DNA of 64,000 bases from Deltaproteobacteria bacterium (GTDB lineage: Bacteria > Myxococcota_A > UBA9160 > PR03), in the NCBI GenBank assembly GCA_035063765.1, contig JAPSFT010000006.1, forward strand, positions 62,001 to 126,000, read 5' to 3'. Below the pieces are notes generated by a model that was not told the DNA's origin, did no database searches, and was given only the letters and a program-made list of their open reading frames with translations. This document shows, piece by piece, positions 1-8,935 of the stretch. The position numbers and the translations under genes were made by a program. Position 1 is the first letter of the stretch, and each line of letters opens with the position of its first letter.

Positions 1-537
1 TACGGCATCACCCCCGGCCAGGCGGTGGCCGTGGACGAGCGCGTCCCCTTCCCCGCCGACCTGCCCGCCGAGGAGCGCGCCGGCGTCGAGGAGGCGCTCG
101 GCTTCATGGAGCTGAGGCCCGGCGAGCCGATCGCGGGCGTCAAGATCGACGTCGCCTTCATCGGCTCGTGCACGAACGGCCGGATCTCCGACCTGCGCGA
201 GGCCGCCCGCGTGGCGCAGCTCGGGCGCGTGGCGCCCGGCGTGCGCACCTTCGTGGTGCCCGGCTCGCAGGAGGTGCAGCGCCAGGCCGAGGCCGAGGGC
301 CTGCCCGAGATCTTCCGCGCCGCCGGCTTCGACTGGCGCGAGCCCGGCTGCTCGATGTGCCTCGCCATGAACCCCGACAAGCTGCGCGGCCGCGAGCTCT
401 GCGCCTCGACCAGCAACCGCAACTTCAAGGGCCGCCAGGGCTCGCCGACCGGCCGTACGCTCCTGATGTCGCCGGCGATGGTGGCGGCGGCCGCGATCCG
501 GGGCCACGTCGTCGACGTCCGCGAGGTGCTGGGATGA
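1..537 (+). CDS. leuC: 3-isopropylmalate dehydratase large subunit, C-terminal part
   Basis: This is the 3' end of the aconitase-family subunit that, with LeuD, converts 2-isopropylmalate to 3-isopropylmalate in leucine synthesis. The frame is open from base 1, so the gene starts outside the window. The remaining part shows the family signatures around the [4Fe-4S] cluster: [13 protein letters not shown] near residue 55 and [11 protein letters not shown] near residue 116 of the visible part, which supply cluster cysteines. It also shows the [12 protein letters not shown] segment typical of LeuC. The stop overlaps the leuD start (ATGA), so the two subunits are translationally coupled. Assignment is secure; only the N-terminal half is missing. 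Confidence 0.95.
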   Translation, partial: YGITPGQAVAVDERVPFPADLPAEERAGVEEALGFMELRPGEPIAGVKIDVAFIGSCTNGRISDLREAARVAQLGRVAPGVRTFVVPGSQEVQRQAEAEGLPEIFRAAGFDWREPGCSMCLAMNPDKLRGRELCASTSNRNFKGRQGSPTGRTLLMSPAMVAAAAIRGHVVDVREVLG

Positions 538-1139
538 GTTCGGACGCCCGGGTCGTTCGCGTCGAGGGCCGCGGCTGCGTGCTGCGCGGCGACGACATCG
601 ACACCGACCGGATCATCCCGGCGCGCTTCCTGCGCTGCGTCACCTTCGACGAGGTCGGCGCGCACGCCTTCGAGGACGACCGCCTCCAGGCCAAGGGCAA
701 CCACCCGCTCGACGACCCGCGCTTCGCGGGCGCCCGCCTCCTGCTCGTCGGACGCAACTTCGGCTGCGGCTCCTCGCGCGAGCACGCGCCGCAGGCGCTC
801 TGGCGTTTCGGCTTCCAGGCCTTCGTCGGCGAGTCGTTCGCCGAGATCTTCTTCGGCAACTGCGTGGCGCTCGGGCTGCCGTGCGTGACCCTGCCGCGCG
901 CCGAGCTCACGAGGCTGATGGAGTCGGTGGAGCTCGACCCGCGCCAGGAACTGGTCCTCGACCTCGCCAAGGGCACGCTCGCCTCGAAGCTCGGCGCACA
1001 GGCCGTCGCGATGCCCGACGGCGCGCGCCGCCAGCTCGTGGAGGGCGCCTGGGACGCTACCGCCGTGCTGCTGGCCGCGGGCGACGCGATCGAGGCGACC
1101 GCGGCGCGGCTGCCCTACGTCGGGGGCTACACCGCGTAG
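534..1139 (+). CDS. leuD: 3-isopropylmalate dehydratase small subunit
   Basis: LeuD forms the swivelling small subunit of isopropylmalate isomerase (leucine pathway, cytoplasm). The protein is 201 residues, the usual length. [15 protein letters not shown] near residue 19 and [15 protein letters not shown] near residue 75 are the diagnostic substrate-loop motifs. The ATG at 534 overlaps the leuC TGA and fixes the start. The last 13 bases overlap the convergent HepT-like gene, so the leucine operon ends here in this window; leuB is not visible downstream. Confidence 0.95.
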   Translation: MSSDARVVRVEGRGCVLRGDDIDTDRIIPARFLRCVTFDEVGAHAFEDDRLQAKGNHPLDDPRFAGARLLLVGRNFGCGSSREHAPQALWRFGFQAFVGESFAEIFFGNCVALGLPCVTLPRAELTRLMESVELDPRQELVLDLAKGTLASKLGAQAVAMPDGARRQLVEGAWDATAVLLAAGDAIEATAARLPYVGGYTA

Positions 1140-1423
1140 CGACGCGCCATCCCTCTCCGCGCCGCCTCGAGCACCTGGTGCCTGCCGAGCAGCCGCAACG
1201 CCTCGGCGTTGCTCGCCGGCGGCCCCCAGCCCTCGGACGCGCACAGGTGCTGCGCCACGTTCAGGCAGCCCTCGATCGCGGTGACGAAGCGGTACTTCAA
1301 CGCCGCGAGCCGGTCGGCGTCGGCGCTGAGCGCGGCGCGGTCCTCGCTCGCACGCCCGCGCAGCCACCCGAGATCTTCGCTCACCCGCTGGAGGAGCCGC
1401 CGGACGCGCCGCTCATCGACCAC
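1127..1423 (-). CDS. HepT-like HEPN toxin remnant, C-terminally truncated
   Basis: The 98-residue product matches the first three quarters of HepT (DUF86) RNase toxins, including the LKYRFVTAIEGCLNVAQHL helix. HepT proteins are about 130-140 residues and end with the catalytic RX4-6HXY motif. Here the frame stops just before that position, inside the tail of convergent leuD, so the active site is absent. The gene is coupled to mntA: its GTG start at 1423 lies 11 bp inside the mntA end. This is probably an inactive toxin remnant whose antitoxin was kept. A frameshift was looked for and no motif was seen in the other frames. Identification of the family is by pattern only. Confidence 0.6.
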   Translation of the reverse strand: MVDERRVRRLLQRVSEDLGWLRGRASEDRAALSADADRLAALKYRFVTAIEGCLNVAQHLCASEGWGPPASNAEALRLLGRHQVLEAARRGMARRYAV

Positions 1424-1787
1424 CCGCGCGCTCCTCGAAGAAGATCCGGTCGAGCGCGCGCTGGCGGTCCTCCTCGTCGAGGTAGACGAGCCGGGTCTGC
1501 GCCTGCCAGGCCACCCGGGCCGGCGGGTCGTCGTCGAAGAGCAGCTCGCCGTGAAGCGCGACGCGGCCGGCCAGCTCGAGCGGCGCTCCGTTCAGGACCA
1601 GCAGGTCCACGCCGTCGGGCAGGCTCAGGTCCCAAGGCGCCGGGGCGGCGCCGGGCCACCAAGCGGCCACGTCGAGGTCGGAGTCCGGGCGCGCCGTCCC
1701 CGTCGCGCGCGAGCCGTGCACGAAGGCGAAGCGAGCACCCGCTCTACGCAGCCCGGTGACGATGGCGTCGCGCGAGGGACCGCTCAC
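1413..1787 (-). CDS. mntA: MntA-type nucleotidyltransferase antitoxin
   Basis: A 124-residue minimal nucleotidyltransferase. The HGSRATG motif at residues 24-30 and PDSDLDVAAW at about 34-43 give the GSx10DxD active-site pattern. In the MntA/HepT system this enzyme transfers AMP groups to the HepT toxin and silences it. The GTG start at 1787 is chosen because a TAAGCT hexamer lies 8 bp upstream, a spacing seen at many starts in this window; an in-frame start further upstream would fall inside the neighbouring crotonase gene. It overlaps the hepT-like gene downstream. The catalytic residues look intact although the partner toxin is truncated. Confidence 0.7.
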   Translation of the reverse strand: MSGPSRDAIVTGLRRAGARFAFVHGSRATGTARPDSDLDVAAWWPGAAPAPWDLSLPDGVDLLVLNGAPLELAGRVALHGELLFDDDPPARVAWQAQTRLVYLDEEDRQRALDRIFFEERAGGR

Positions 1788-1795
1788 GGGGGCCG

Positions 1796-1801
1796 AGCTT
1801 A
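1796..1801 (-). promoter_or_regulatory. -10-like hexamer TAAGCT before mntA
   Basis: TAAGCT on the minus strand, 8 bp upstream of the GTG start of mntA, overlaps the stop region of the upstream crotonase. It supports initiation at 1787 on a leaderless or very short transcript. No -35 element is obvious. Confidence 0.4.
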
Positions 1802-2587
1802 GCGGCCCCGGAACTTCGCGTCGCGCTTCTCGAGGAAGGCGTCCATCCCCTCGGCGTGGTCCTCGCTCGCGAAGACGAGGCCGAAGGCCTGCTGCTCGAG
1901 GGCGTGGGCGACCCGCAGGTCGGCGTCCTGCGCCTCCTGCAGGACGCGCTTGGCGAGCGCGACCGCGACGGGGCCCTTCGCCGCGATCCGCTCGCCGGCC
2001 GCGACGGCGGCCGCGACGAGTGCGTCCGGCTCGAAGACGCGGTTCGCGAGGCCGATGCGCAGCGCGGTGTCGGCGTCGATCGGCTCGCCGCCGAGGACCA
2101 GCTCCTTCGTCCACGCGGGCCCCACGCGGCGCACGAGCCGGCTCGTGCCGCCGAAGCCGGGCAGGAGACCCAGGTTCACCTCGGGCTGCCCGAAGCGCGC
2201 CTTCGCGGAGGCGTAGATCCAGTCGCAGGCGAGCGCCAGCTCGCAGCCGCCGCCGAGCGCGAAGCCGTTCACGGCGGCGAGGGTGGGCACCGGGAGCGCT
2301 TCGAGCGACGCGAAGGTCTCGTGCCCGAGCCGGCTGAAGGCCTCCGCCTCGACCGGCCCGAGCCGCCGCATCCCGGCGATGTCGGCGCCGGCCGCGAAGG
2401 CACGACCCGCCCCGGTCACGACCACCGCGCGCACGCTGCCGTCGGCCGCGAGCTCCGCGACGCGCGCGCGCAGCCGCTCGAGCGTGGCGCGGTCGAGGGC
2501 GTTCAGCGCCGCGGGCCGGTCGAGGGTCAGGAGCGCGACCGCCCCACCCGCCCCCCGGCGCTCCGATCGTACGAGCTCGTCCGCCAT
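1799..2587 (-). CDS. enoyl-CoA hydratase/isomerase (crotonase) family
   Basis: A 262-residue crotonase-fold enzyme, probably hydrating trans-2-enoyl-CoA in fatty-acid or short-chain acyl-CoA breakdown. The oxyanion-hole segments AAGADIAGM (about 65-73) and FALGGGCELALACDW (about 109-123) are present. The catalytic-glutamate region FGQPEVNLGLLPGFGGT (132-148) matches E. coli/human enoyl-CoA hydratases. ATG at 2587. It stands on the opposite strand to the following DUF1499 gene and just upstream of mntA. The exact chain-length specificity cannot be told. Confidence 0.88.
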   Translation of the reverse strand: MADELVRSERRGAGGAVALLTLDRPAALNALDRATLERLRARVAELAADGSVRAVVVTGAGRAFAAGADIAGMRRLGPVEAEAFSRLGHETFASLEALPVPTLAAVNGFALGGGCELALACDWIYASAKARFGQPEVNLGLLPGFGGTSRLVRRVGPAWTKELVLGGEPIDADTALRIGLANRVFEPDALVAAAVAAGERIAAKGPVAVALAKRVLQEAQDADLRVAHALEQQAFGLVFASEDHAEGMDAFLEKRDAKFRGR

Positions 2588-2719
2588 CGGTGTCGCCCTC
2601 CCTTCCGGACCGTGGAAACGCCGCAGGGTAACAGCCCGCGAAGCCCTCCGATCGGAGCGGGCGCGAGGCCCCGCGACGCCGTGGTATCGTGCGCGGGCGC
2701 CGGCCACGGAGGAGCCCGC

Positions 2720-3448
2720 GTGCCCGACGATCGACGCCCCTCGGCCCTTGCCGTCCTCGCCGCCGGAGCGGCCGACGCCGGCGTCACGCTGGCGGTCGCG
2801 GGCCCGCTCCTCGCGCACCTCGCCCTCGTGCGGCCCCTCACCGGCTTCGCGACCTTCGCGCTCGGAGCGCTCCTCGCGCTCGCCGGCCTCGTGCTCGGCG
2901 GCTTCGGGCTGCGCGCGACGCGCGGCGGCCGGCCCGGCCGGCGGCTCGCCTGGTTCGCGGTTGCGGCCGGGGCCGCCGTGCTCGCGGCGCTCCTCGCCGG
3001 CGCGCTCCCGGGGCGCGGCGCGCCGCGCATCAACGACGTCACGACGAGCCCCGACGATCCCCCCACCTTCGAGGCCGCGGCCGGCGAGGCGGCGAACCGC
3101 GGGCGGGACATGGCCTATCCCGCCGAGTTCGCCGCGATCCAGCGCGCGGCCTACCCGGACCTGGCCCCGATCCGGCTCGGGCTCGCGCCGGCCGAGGCCT
3201 TCGCGCGCGCCCAGGAGACCGCCCGCGCGCTCGGCTGGGAGGTGACGCTCGTCGATCCTGCTCGCGGCATCCTCGAGGCGCGAGCGGTGTCGCGCCTGTT
3301 CCGCTTCGTCGACGACGTCGCGGTCCGGGTGCGTCCCGCCGACGGCGGCAGCGTGGTGGACCTGCGCTCGAAGTCGCGCGACGGCCAGGGCGACCTCGGT
3401 GCCAACGCCGCGCGGATCCGCGCCTTCGCCGCCGCGCTGAAGGGCTAG
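2720..3448 (+). CDS. DUF1499-family membrane protein
   Basis: A 242-residue protein with three predicted hydrophobic helices in the first 95 residues (about 8-33, 38-62, 70-92). A soluble C-terminal DUF1499 domain follows, containing the family blocks INDVTTSPDDPP, SRLFRFVDDVAVRVRP and LRSKSRDGQGDLGANAAR. The GTG start at 2720 follows a clear GGAGGAG ribosome site. The biochemical role of DUF1499 is not known. Its last codons overlap the convergent acyl-CoA synthetase stop by 4 bp. Confidence 0.8.
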   Translation: MPDDRRPSALAVLAAGAADAGVTLAVAGPLLAHLALVRPLTGFATFALGALLALAGLVLGGFGLRATRGGRPGRRLAWFAVAAGAAVLAALLAGALPGRGAPRINDVTTSPDDPPTFEAAAGEAANRGRDMAYPAEFAAIQRAAYPDLAPIRLGLAPAEAFARAQETARALGWEVTLVDPARGILEARAVSRLFRFVDDVAVRVRPADGGSVVDLRSKSRDGQGDLGANAARIRAFAAALKG

Positions 3449-5085
3449 GCGCGGGCAGCCCGCTCCCCGAGCTCCTCCAGCGCGCGCTGCTTCGCCCACC
3501 GGTAGTCGGCCTTCCCGCTCGGCGCACGCACCATCTCGTCGACGAACACGAAGGCCTTCGGGAGCTTGTAGTGCGCGACGTGCTCCGCGGCGGCGGCGCG
3601 CAGCGCCGTCTCGTCGGCCGCGTGGCCCGGGCGCAGCTTCACGAGCGCCGTTACCTGCTGCCCCCAGCGCTCGCTCGGCGTACCGACGACCACGCAGTCG
3701 TAGACGCCGGGGTGGTGCTTGAGGGCGTGCTCCACCTCCTCGGCGAAGATCTTCTCGCCGCCCGAGTTGATGCACACCGAGTCGCGGCCGAGCAGCTTGA
3801 GGACGCCGTCGGGCCCGACCTGCGCGCGGTCGCCGGGCACGGCGTAGCGCCGGCCGCCCACCACCGGGAAGGTCGTCGCGGTCTTCCCGGCGTCCTTCAG
3901 GTAGCCGAGCGGGATGTGGCCCTCGCGGGCGAGCCAGCCGATCTCGTCCGAGCCCTGCTCGACGAGCCCCGAGAGGTCGTCCTTCAGGACCACGTTGCCG
4001 GAGGAGAGCGCGAAGTCGCCGGTGGAGGCCTTCTTGCCGCCCTCGGAGAACTGGGCAGCCTGCGCGCCACTCTCCGAGGAGCCGAGCGCGTCGAGGATCC
4101 GGAGGCTCGGGAGGCGCGCCAGGAACTCGTCCTTCAGCGCGGCGGTCAGGATCGCGCCGCCGGAGGTGAGCAACGCGAACGAGGAGAGGTCGTAGGTCTT
4201 GCGCCCGAGCTGGTCGACCAGGGGCCGGCCGAAGGCGTCGCCCACGATCGTGAGCAGGTTCACCTTCTCGCGCTCGATGGTCGCCCAGATGTCGTCGGGG
4301 TCGAGGCTGCGCGGCTTCGACTGCACCACCACCGTGCCGCCCGCCGCGAAGATGTTGAAGGCCACCCAGTGCGCGGCGCCGTGCATGAAGGGCGGCGCCG
4401 GCAGCGAGCGCACGCTGCCGGCCTGCGCGCGCGCCACCGCCTCCTCGAGCGTGGCGGGCGGGAAGGGCCCGCCCATCGCGGCGCGGAAGATGTCCTCCTG
4501 GCGCCAGAGCACGCCCTTCGGCATCCCGGTCGTGCCGCCGGTGTAGAGGATGTAGAGGTCGTCGGGCGAGAGGCCCTGGGGCGGCTCGGGCTTCGCGGCG
4601 GCGAGCGCGGTCTCGTAGTCGAGCGCGCCGGGCAGCAGCGCCTCCCCGGATTCGTCGCCCACCTGCAGCCAGAGCTTCACCTTCGGCAGCCGCTCGCGCA
4701 GGCGCGCGAGGGTCGGGGCGAAGCTCGCGTGGTAGAGCACCGCGCGCGCGTCGGCGTTGTCGAAGAGGTAGAGCAGCTCCTCGTCGACGTAGCGGTAGTT
4801 CACGTTGAAGGGCGCGCAGCGCGCCTTGTAGGCGCCGAGCATCCCCTCCAGGTACTCGTTGCCGTTGAAGAGGTAGAGCGCCACGTGGTCCTGGCCGCTC
4901 TCGTGGTTCGGGAGGGAGGCGCGCTCCGCGTGGCAGCCGAGCCCGTGCGCGCGCAGCACCGCGGCGAGGCGCCGCGTGCGGTCGGTGACGTCGGCGTAGG
5001 AGAGGCGGCGGTCGCGGAACAGGATGCACTCGCGATCGGGCACGGCCGCGGCGATGGCTTCGTGGAGGGCGGCGAGGTTCAGCAT
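3445..5085 (-). CDS. AMP-forming acyl-CoA synthetase (FadD-like)
   Basis: A 546-residue member of the adenylate-forming superfamily that activates a carboxylic acid to its CoA thioester via acyl-AMP. The P-loop motif YILYTGGTTGMPKGVLW (about 181-197) and the C-terminal LLGRDSVCINSGGEKIF hinge segment are clear. The late lysine region is PSGKADYRWAK. Overall layout resembles the FadD3/FadD13-type ligases of steroid- or fatty-acid-degrading bacteria, but the substrate is not identifiable. ATG at 5085 preceded by GGAGA. The much longer open frame upstream of this ATG is a high-GC artefact. Confidence 0.88.
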   Translation of the reverse strand: MLNLAALHEAIAAAVPDRECILFRDRRLSYADVTDRTRRLAAVLRAHGLGCHAERASLPNHESGQDHVALYLFNGNEYLEGMLGAYKARCAPFNVNYRYVDEELLYLFDNADARAVLYHASFAPTLARLRERLPKVKLWLQVGDESGEALLPGALDYETALAAAKPEPPQGLSPDDLYILYTGGTTGMPKGVLWRQEDIFRAAMGGPFPPATLEEAVARAQAGSVRSLPAPPFMHGAAHWVAFNIFAAGGTVVVQSKPRSLDPDDIWATIEREKVNLLTIVGDAFGRPLVDQLGRKTYDLSSFALLTSGGAILTAALKDEFLARLPSLRILDALGSSESGAQAAQFSEGGKKASTGDFALSSGNVVLKDDLSGLVEQGSDEIGWLAREGHIPLGYLKDAGKTATTFPVVGGRRYAVPGDRAQVGPDGVLKLLGRDSVCINSGGEKIFAEEVEHALKHHPGVYDCVVVGTPSERWGQQVTALVKLRPGHAADETALRAAAAEHVAHYKLPKAFVFVDEMVRAPSGKADYRWAKQRALEELGERAARA

Positions 5086-5123
5086 GCGGTCTCCGGGGCT
5101 CGGGAAGGCGGCCGGGCAGACTA

Positions 5124-5879
5124 CTACGGACGGCGCCAGCGGGCGAGGTGGCGCAGCGCCGCGAGGGCCTCCGCCGTCGCGGCGACGCGATCGCCGCCGC
5201 CTGCGGCCGGCCAGCCGCCGTCGCCCTCCTGCGCGGCGAGCAGGGCCGGCGCGATCTCGCCCGGCGCGAGGCGCGCGCCGGGAAGGGTCGGCGCGTCGGC
5301 GAGCAGGAGCACGCGGGCCGCTTGCGCGGCGCCGAGCCGGCCGCTGCGGAAGCCGCGCTCCCACTCGCGCCCGCACCATTGGAGGGCCGCGTCGGCGATC
5401 TCCGGGTTCGCGTTCGCGAGCCAGCCGGCGTAGGCCGCGAGGCGCCCGAAGTCGCCGTCCTTCACCCGCTCGGGGGCCCAGCGCGCCGAGAGCCAGGCGC
5501 CCGCGCGGCGCAGCGGCGCCGGCCGCGCGAAGGCGCTGCGGGCCAGCAGCCCGGCCGCGATGCCGGTCGTGACGAGCGCCGCCTGCTCGCCCGCGCCCCC
5601 GGCGGCGAAGGCGCCGTCGCTGCGCTGCGCGGCCTCGATGGCGCGCACCGCCGGGTCCGCCGCCGACCGGTCGAGGGCACCCGCCTCGGCGAGGAGCGCG
5701 AGGGCGCGCAGGGCGGCGGCGGGCGTGTCCGCGGCGGGCAGGACCGCAAGGAGCGCCTCGGGCGGCGCCTCGCCGAGGAGCTGCGCGAGGCGCGCCCGCT
5801 CGAGCGGATCGCCCTCGCGCGCCGCCGCCGCGAAGGCGCGGGCCCGCTCGAAGGCCGCCTCGAGACCGCCTGCCGTCAC
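5124..5879 (-). CDS. hypothetical protein with prenyltransferase/squalene-cyclase-like toroid repeats
   Basis: A 251-residue alanine-rich, helical protein. Two segments, AAQRSDGAFAAGG (about 86-98) and LAAQEGDGGWPAAGG (about 213-227), resemble the QxxDGGW-type repeats of alpha/alpha-toroid proteins such as squalene-hopene cyclase and protein prenyltransferases. No catalytic DXDD motif is seen and the length is half that of a cyclase, so it is probably not a cyclase. No signal peptide. It lies between the acyl-CoA synthetase and the cupin gene on the same strand. Confidence 0.55.
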   Translation of the reverse strand: MTAGGLEAAFERARAFAAAAREGDPLERARLAQLLGEAPPEALLAVLPAADTPAAALRALALLAEAGALDRSAADPAVRAIEAAQRSDGAFAAGGAGEQAALVTTGIAAGLLARSAFARPAPLRRAGAWLSARWAPERVKDGDFGRLAAYAGWLANANPEIADAALQWCGREWERGFRSGRLGAAQAARVLLLADAPTLPGARLAPGEIAPALLAAQEGDGGWPAAGGGDRVAATAEALAALRHLARWRRP

Positions 5880-5894
5880 CTCCCGCCGCTTCGC

Positions 5895-6266
5895 TCAGTG
5901 TCCCGCCGGCTCGTCGGCCTTGGTCCGGTGGCGCGTTCCGTCCGGGTGCTCCGGCGGGCTGTAGAGCGTGTAGAGCCGCAGCGGCTGGTCCGGCGACGTG
6001 TTGACGACGTTGTGCTCGACGCCTGCCGGGATCACCACGGCGACGCCGTCGGCGAGGCGGTGCTCCTCTCCGTTCAGCACGACCTGGCCGGTCCCGGCCT
6101 CGACCCGGATGAACTGATCGTGCTCCTCGTGGACCTCGAGGCCGATCTCGTCTCCCGGCTGGAGCGTCATCAGGACGAGCTGCGTATGGCGTCCCGTGAA
6201 GAGCACGCGGCGATAGTCCTGGTTCGCGAGCGTGTCGCGCTCGATGTTCGTCACGTATCCGACCAC
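5895..6266 (-). CDS. small cupin-domain protein
   Basis: A 123-residue single-domain cupin. The metal-site motifs are visible as HEEHDQFIRVEAGTG (about 46-60, G(X)5HXH(X)3-4E type) and VVIPAGVEHNVVN (77-89). Related small cupins are often annotated as mannose-6-phosphate isomerase-like or regulatory binding proteins; no reaction can be assigned. The GTG start at 6266 is preceded by a strong GGAGGAGG ribosome site, so the longer upstream frame is rejected. Divergent from the glucan phosphorylase gene. Confidence 0.8.
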   Translation of the reverse strand: MVGYVTNIERDTLANQDYRRVLFTGRHTQLVLMTLQPGDEIGLEVHEEHDQFIRVEAGTGQVVLNGEEHRLADGVAVVIPAGVEHNVVNTSPDQPLRLYTLYSPPEHPDGTRHRTKADEPAGH

Positions 6267-6363
6267 GGCCCACCTCCTCCGGCGCTGGATCCTCGCCGGC
6301 ACCGCGGCGGCGAGGGCAGCGCGAGGTGTAGCCCACGGGCGCCGCGCGGCTAGCCTCGGCGCG

Positions 6364-8895
6364 ATGGACAACGGGAAGGGCGGCGCGATGGGCACCGCGA
6401 CGGACGGCGCAACGGAAGACGGGGTGGAGGCGCTGGCCGGGCTCGCGCTCGACCTGCGCTGGTCCTGGGAGCACAGCGGCGACGAGCTCTGGGCCGCGAT
6501 CGACCCGGGGCTCTGGGCGGCGACGCACAACCCGCTGGTGGTCCTGCAGACGGCCTCCCAGGCGCGGCTGCACGCGCTCCTGGCGCAGCCCTCCTTCCAG
6601 GCGCGCGTCGCGCGCCTGCGCGACCAGCAGCGCGCCTACTTCGATGCGCAGGGCTGGTTCCCGAGCCGGCACGCCGGCGCGCCCCTCCAGCGTGTCGCGT
6701 ACTTCTGCATGGAGTTCGCGCTGAGCGAAGCCCTGCCCGTCTACTCGGGCGGCCTCGGCAACGTCGCCGGCGACCAGCTCAAGGCCGCGAGCGACCTCGC
6801 AGTCCCCGTGGTCGGCGTCGGCCTCCTGTACCAGCGGGGCTACTTCCGCCAGATCGTCTCCGCGGACGGGGACCAGGAGGAGCTCTACCCGTTCAACGAC
6901 CCGGGCCAGCTCCCGATCACGCCGGTGCGCGACGAGACCGGCGAGTGGCTGCGCCTGCCCATCGAGCTCCCCGGCTTCCAGCTCCGGCTCCGGGCCTGGC
7001 AGGTCCGAGTCGGGCGCCGGCGGCTCTACCTCCTCGACAGCAACGACCCGGCGAACCCGCCGGCCTACCGCGGCATCACGAGCGAGCTCTACGGTGGCGG
7101 GGTCGAGCAGCGGCTCCGGCAGGAGCTGCTGCTCGGGATCGGCGGCTGGCGCCTGCTGCGCGCGCTGGGCCTCGAGCCCGAGGTCTGTCACCTGAACGAA
7201 GGGCACGCCGCCTTCGCCGTGCTCGAGCGCGCCCGGGCCTTCATGGAGGACAGCGGGCAGCCCTTCGACGTCGCGCTCGCGGTCACGCGCGCCGGCAACC
7301 TCTTCACCACGCACACGCCGGTCGCCGCGGGCTTCGACCGCTTCGAGCCGGACCTGATCGACCGGGCCCTGCGGCGTTACGCCGAGGAGGAGCTCGGGAT
7401 TCCGCTTCGGGAGCTGCTCGCGCTCGGCCGGCGCGATCCCGGCGACGCCCACGAGCCCTTCAACATGGCCTACCTCGCGATCCGCGGGAGCGCGGCGGTG
7501 AACGGCGTGAGCCGCCTGCACGGCGCCGTGAGCCGGCGGCTGTTCCAGGACCTGTTCCCGCGCTGGCCGGAGGCCGAGGTGCCGGTCGGGCACGTGACCA
7601 ACGGCGTGCACACGCCGACCTGGGATTCCCCCGAGGCCGACGCGCTCTGGACCACGGCCTGCGGCGCCGAGCGCTGGCGCGGCACGATGGAAGGCGTGGC
7701 GCGCGACATCCGCTCTGCACCGGACGACGAGCTGTGGGCGATGCGTCGCCAGTCGCGTGCGGACCTGGTCGCCTTCGCACGCGAGCGCGCCGGGTACGAG
7801 CTGGCCGCGAGGGGGGCACCCGCGGCGGAGCAGGATCTGGCGCGGCGCTGCCTCGATCCCGACACGCTCACGCTCGCCTTCGCGCGCCGCTTCGCCACCT
7901 ACAAGCGCCCGACCCTGCTGCTCCACGATCCGGAGCGGCTGCTGCGGATCCTGACCGACCGCGACCGGCCGGTGCAGCTCGTCCTCGCCGGCAAGGCCCA
8001 CCCCGCGGACGAGCCTGGCCAGGCGATGATCCGCCGCTGGTTCGGGTTCCTCCGGCGCCCGGAGGTCCAGGGACGCGCGGTCTTCCTGCCGGACTACGAC
8101 CTGCTCCTGGCCGAGCATCTCGTGCAGGGCGCCGACCTCTGGATCAACACGCCCCGCCGCCCCTGGGAGGCCAGCGGCACGAGCGGCATGAAGGTGCTGG
8201 TGAACGGCGGCCTCAATCTCTCGGAGCTCGACGGCTGGTGGGCGGAGGCGTACGCGCCCGAGGTCGGCTGGGCGCTCGGCGACGGGCGCGAGCACGGCGA
8301 CGACCCCGCGTGGGACGCCGCGGAGGCGCAGGCGCTCTACGCGCTGCTCGAAGGCGAGGTCGTGCCGGCCTTCTACGACCGCGACGAGCGCGGGATCCCG
8401 CAGCGCTGGGTGGCCCGGATGCGGGAGAGCATGGCCCGGCTCACGCCGCGCTTCTCGGCCAATCGCGTCGTCCGCGAGTACACCGAGCAGCACTACCTGC
8501 CCGCGGCCGAGGGCTACCGGGCGCGGGCGGCGGACAAGGGCGCGGCCGGGGCCGGCCTGCGCGCCTGGCAGCGGCGGCTCGCCGAGCACTGGCGGGACGT
8601 GCGCTTCGGGGCGCTGCGCGTCGAGACCCGGGACGGCCGCCATCACTTCGCGATCCCGCTCGAGCTCGGCGGGCTCGATCCCGAGGCCGTGCGCGTCGAG
8701 CTCTACGCCGATCCGTCCGGCGGCGAGCCTGCCCTTGCGCCGATGGCGCGCGAACGGCGCCCGGACGGCAGCTACGAATACCGGGGACGGGTGCCGGCCC
8801 TGCGTCCGGCCGGCGACTACACCCCGCGCCTCGTGCCCCACCACCCGCTCGCCCGCGTCCCGCTCGAGGCGCCCTGGATCCTGTGGCAACGCTGA
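6364..8895 (+). CDS. glgP: alpha-glucan phosphorylase (GT35, DUF3417 type)
   Basis: An 843-residue phosphorylase releasing glucose-1-phosphate from alpha-1,4-glucans. The N-terminal DUF3417 region (ALDLRWSWEHSGDELW, about 23-38) marks the short bacterial/archaeal branch. CMEFALSEALPVYSGGLG (about 116-133) and the PLP-lysine segment EASGTSGMKVLVNGG (about 602-616) are conserved. The ATG at 6364 is 7 bp after a TAGCCT hexamer, which suggests a leaderless transcript. No other glycogen gene is adjacent. Confidence 0.9.
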   Translation: MDNGKGGAMGTATDGATEDGVEALAGLALDLRWSWEHSGDELWAAIDPGLWAATHNPLVVLQTASQARLHALLAQPSFQARVARLRDQQRAYFDAQGWFPSRHAGAPLQRVAYFCMEFALSEALPVYSGGLGNVAGDQLKAASDLAVPVVGVGLLYQRGYFRQIVSADGDQEELYPFNDPGQLPITPVRDETGEWLRLPIELPGFQLRLRAWQVRVGRRRLYLLDSNDPANPPAYRGITSELYGGGVEQRLRQELLLGIGGWRLLRALGLEPEVCHLNEGHAAFAVLERARAFMEDSGQPFDVALAVTRAGNLFTTHTPVAAGFDRFEPDLIDRALRRYAEEELGIPLRELLALGRRDPGDAHEPFNMAYLAIRGSAAVNGVSRLHGAVSRRLFQDLFPRWPEAEVPVGHVTNGVHTPTWDSPEADALWTTACGAERWRGTMEGVARDIRSAPDDELWAMRRQSRADLVAFARERAGYELAARGAPAAEQDLARRCLDPDTLTLAFARRFATYKRPTLLLHDPERLLRILTDRDRPVQLVLAGKAHPADEPGQAMIRRWFGFLRRPEVQGRAVFLPDYDLLLAEHLVQGADLWINTPRRPWEASGTSGMKVLVNGGLNLSELDGWWAEAYAPEVGWALGDGREHGDDPAWDAAEAQALYALLEGEVVPAFYDRDERGIPQRWVARMRESMARLTPRFSANRVVREYTEQHYLPAAEGYRARAADKGAAGAGLRAWQRRLAEHWRDVRFGALRVETRDGRHHFAIPLELGGLDPEAVRVELYADPSGGEPALAPMARERRPDGSYEYRGRVPALRPAGDYTPRLVPHHPLARVPLEAPWILWQR

Positions 8896-8935
8896 GCCGG
8901 CGCGGGACGCGCCCGTCCCCGCGCTGGCGAGCCGC

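Noticed and set aside
5086-8889. Open frame continuing upstream of the acyl-CoA synthetase, antisense to the glucan phosphorylase
   Set aside because: High-GC antisense frame without recognisable domain; the ligase has a good ATG and ribosome site at 5085.
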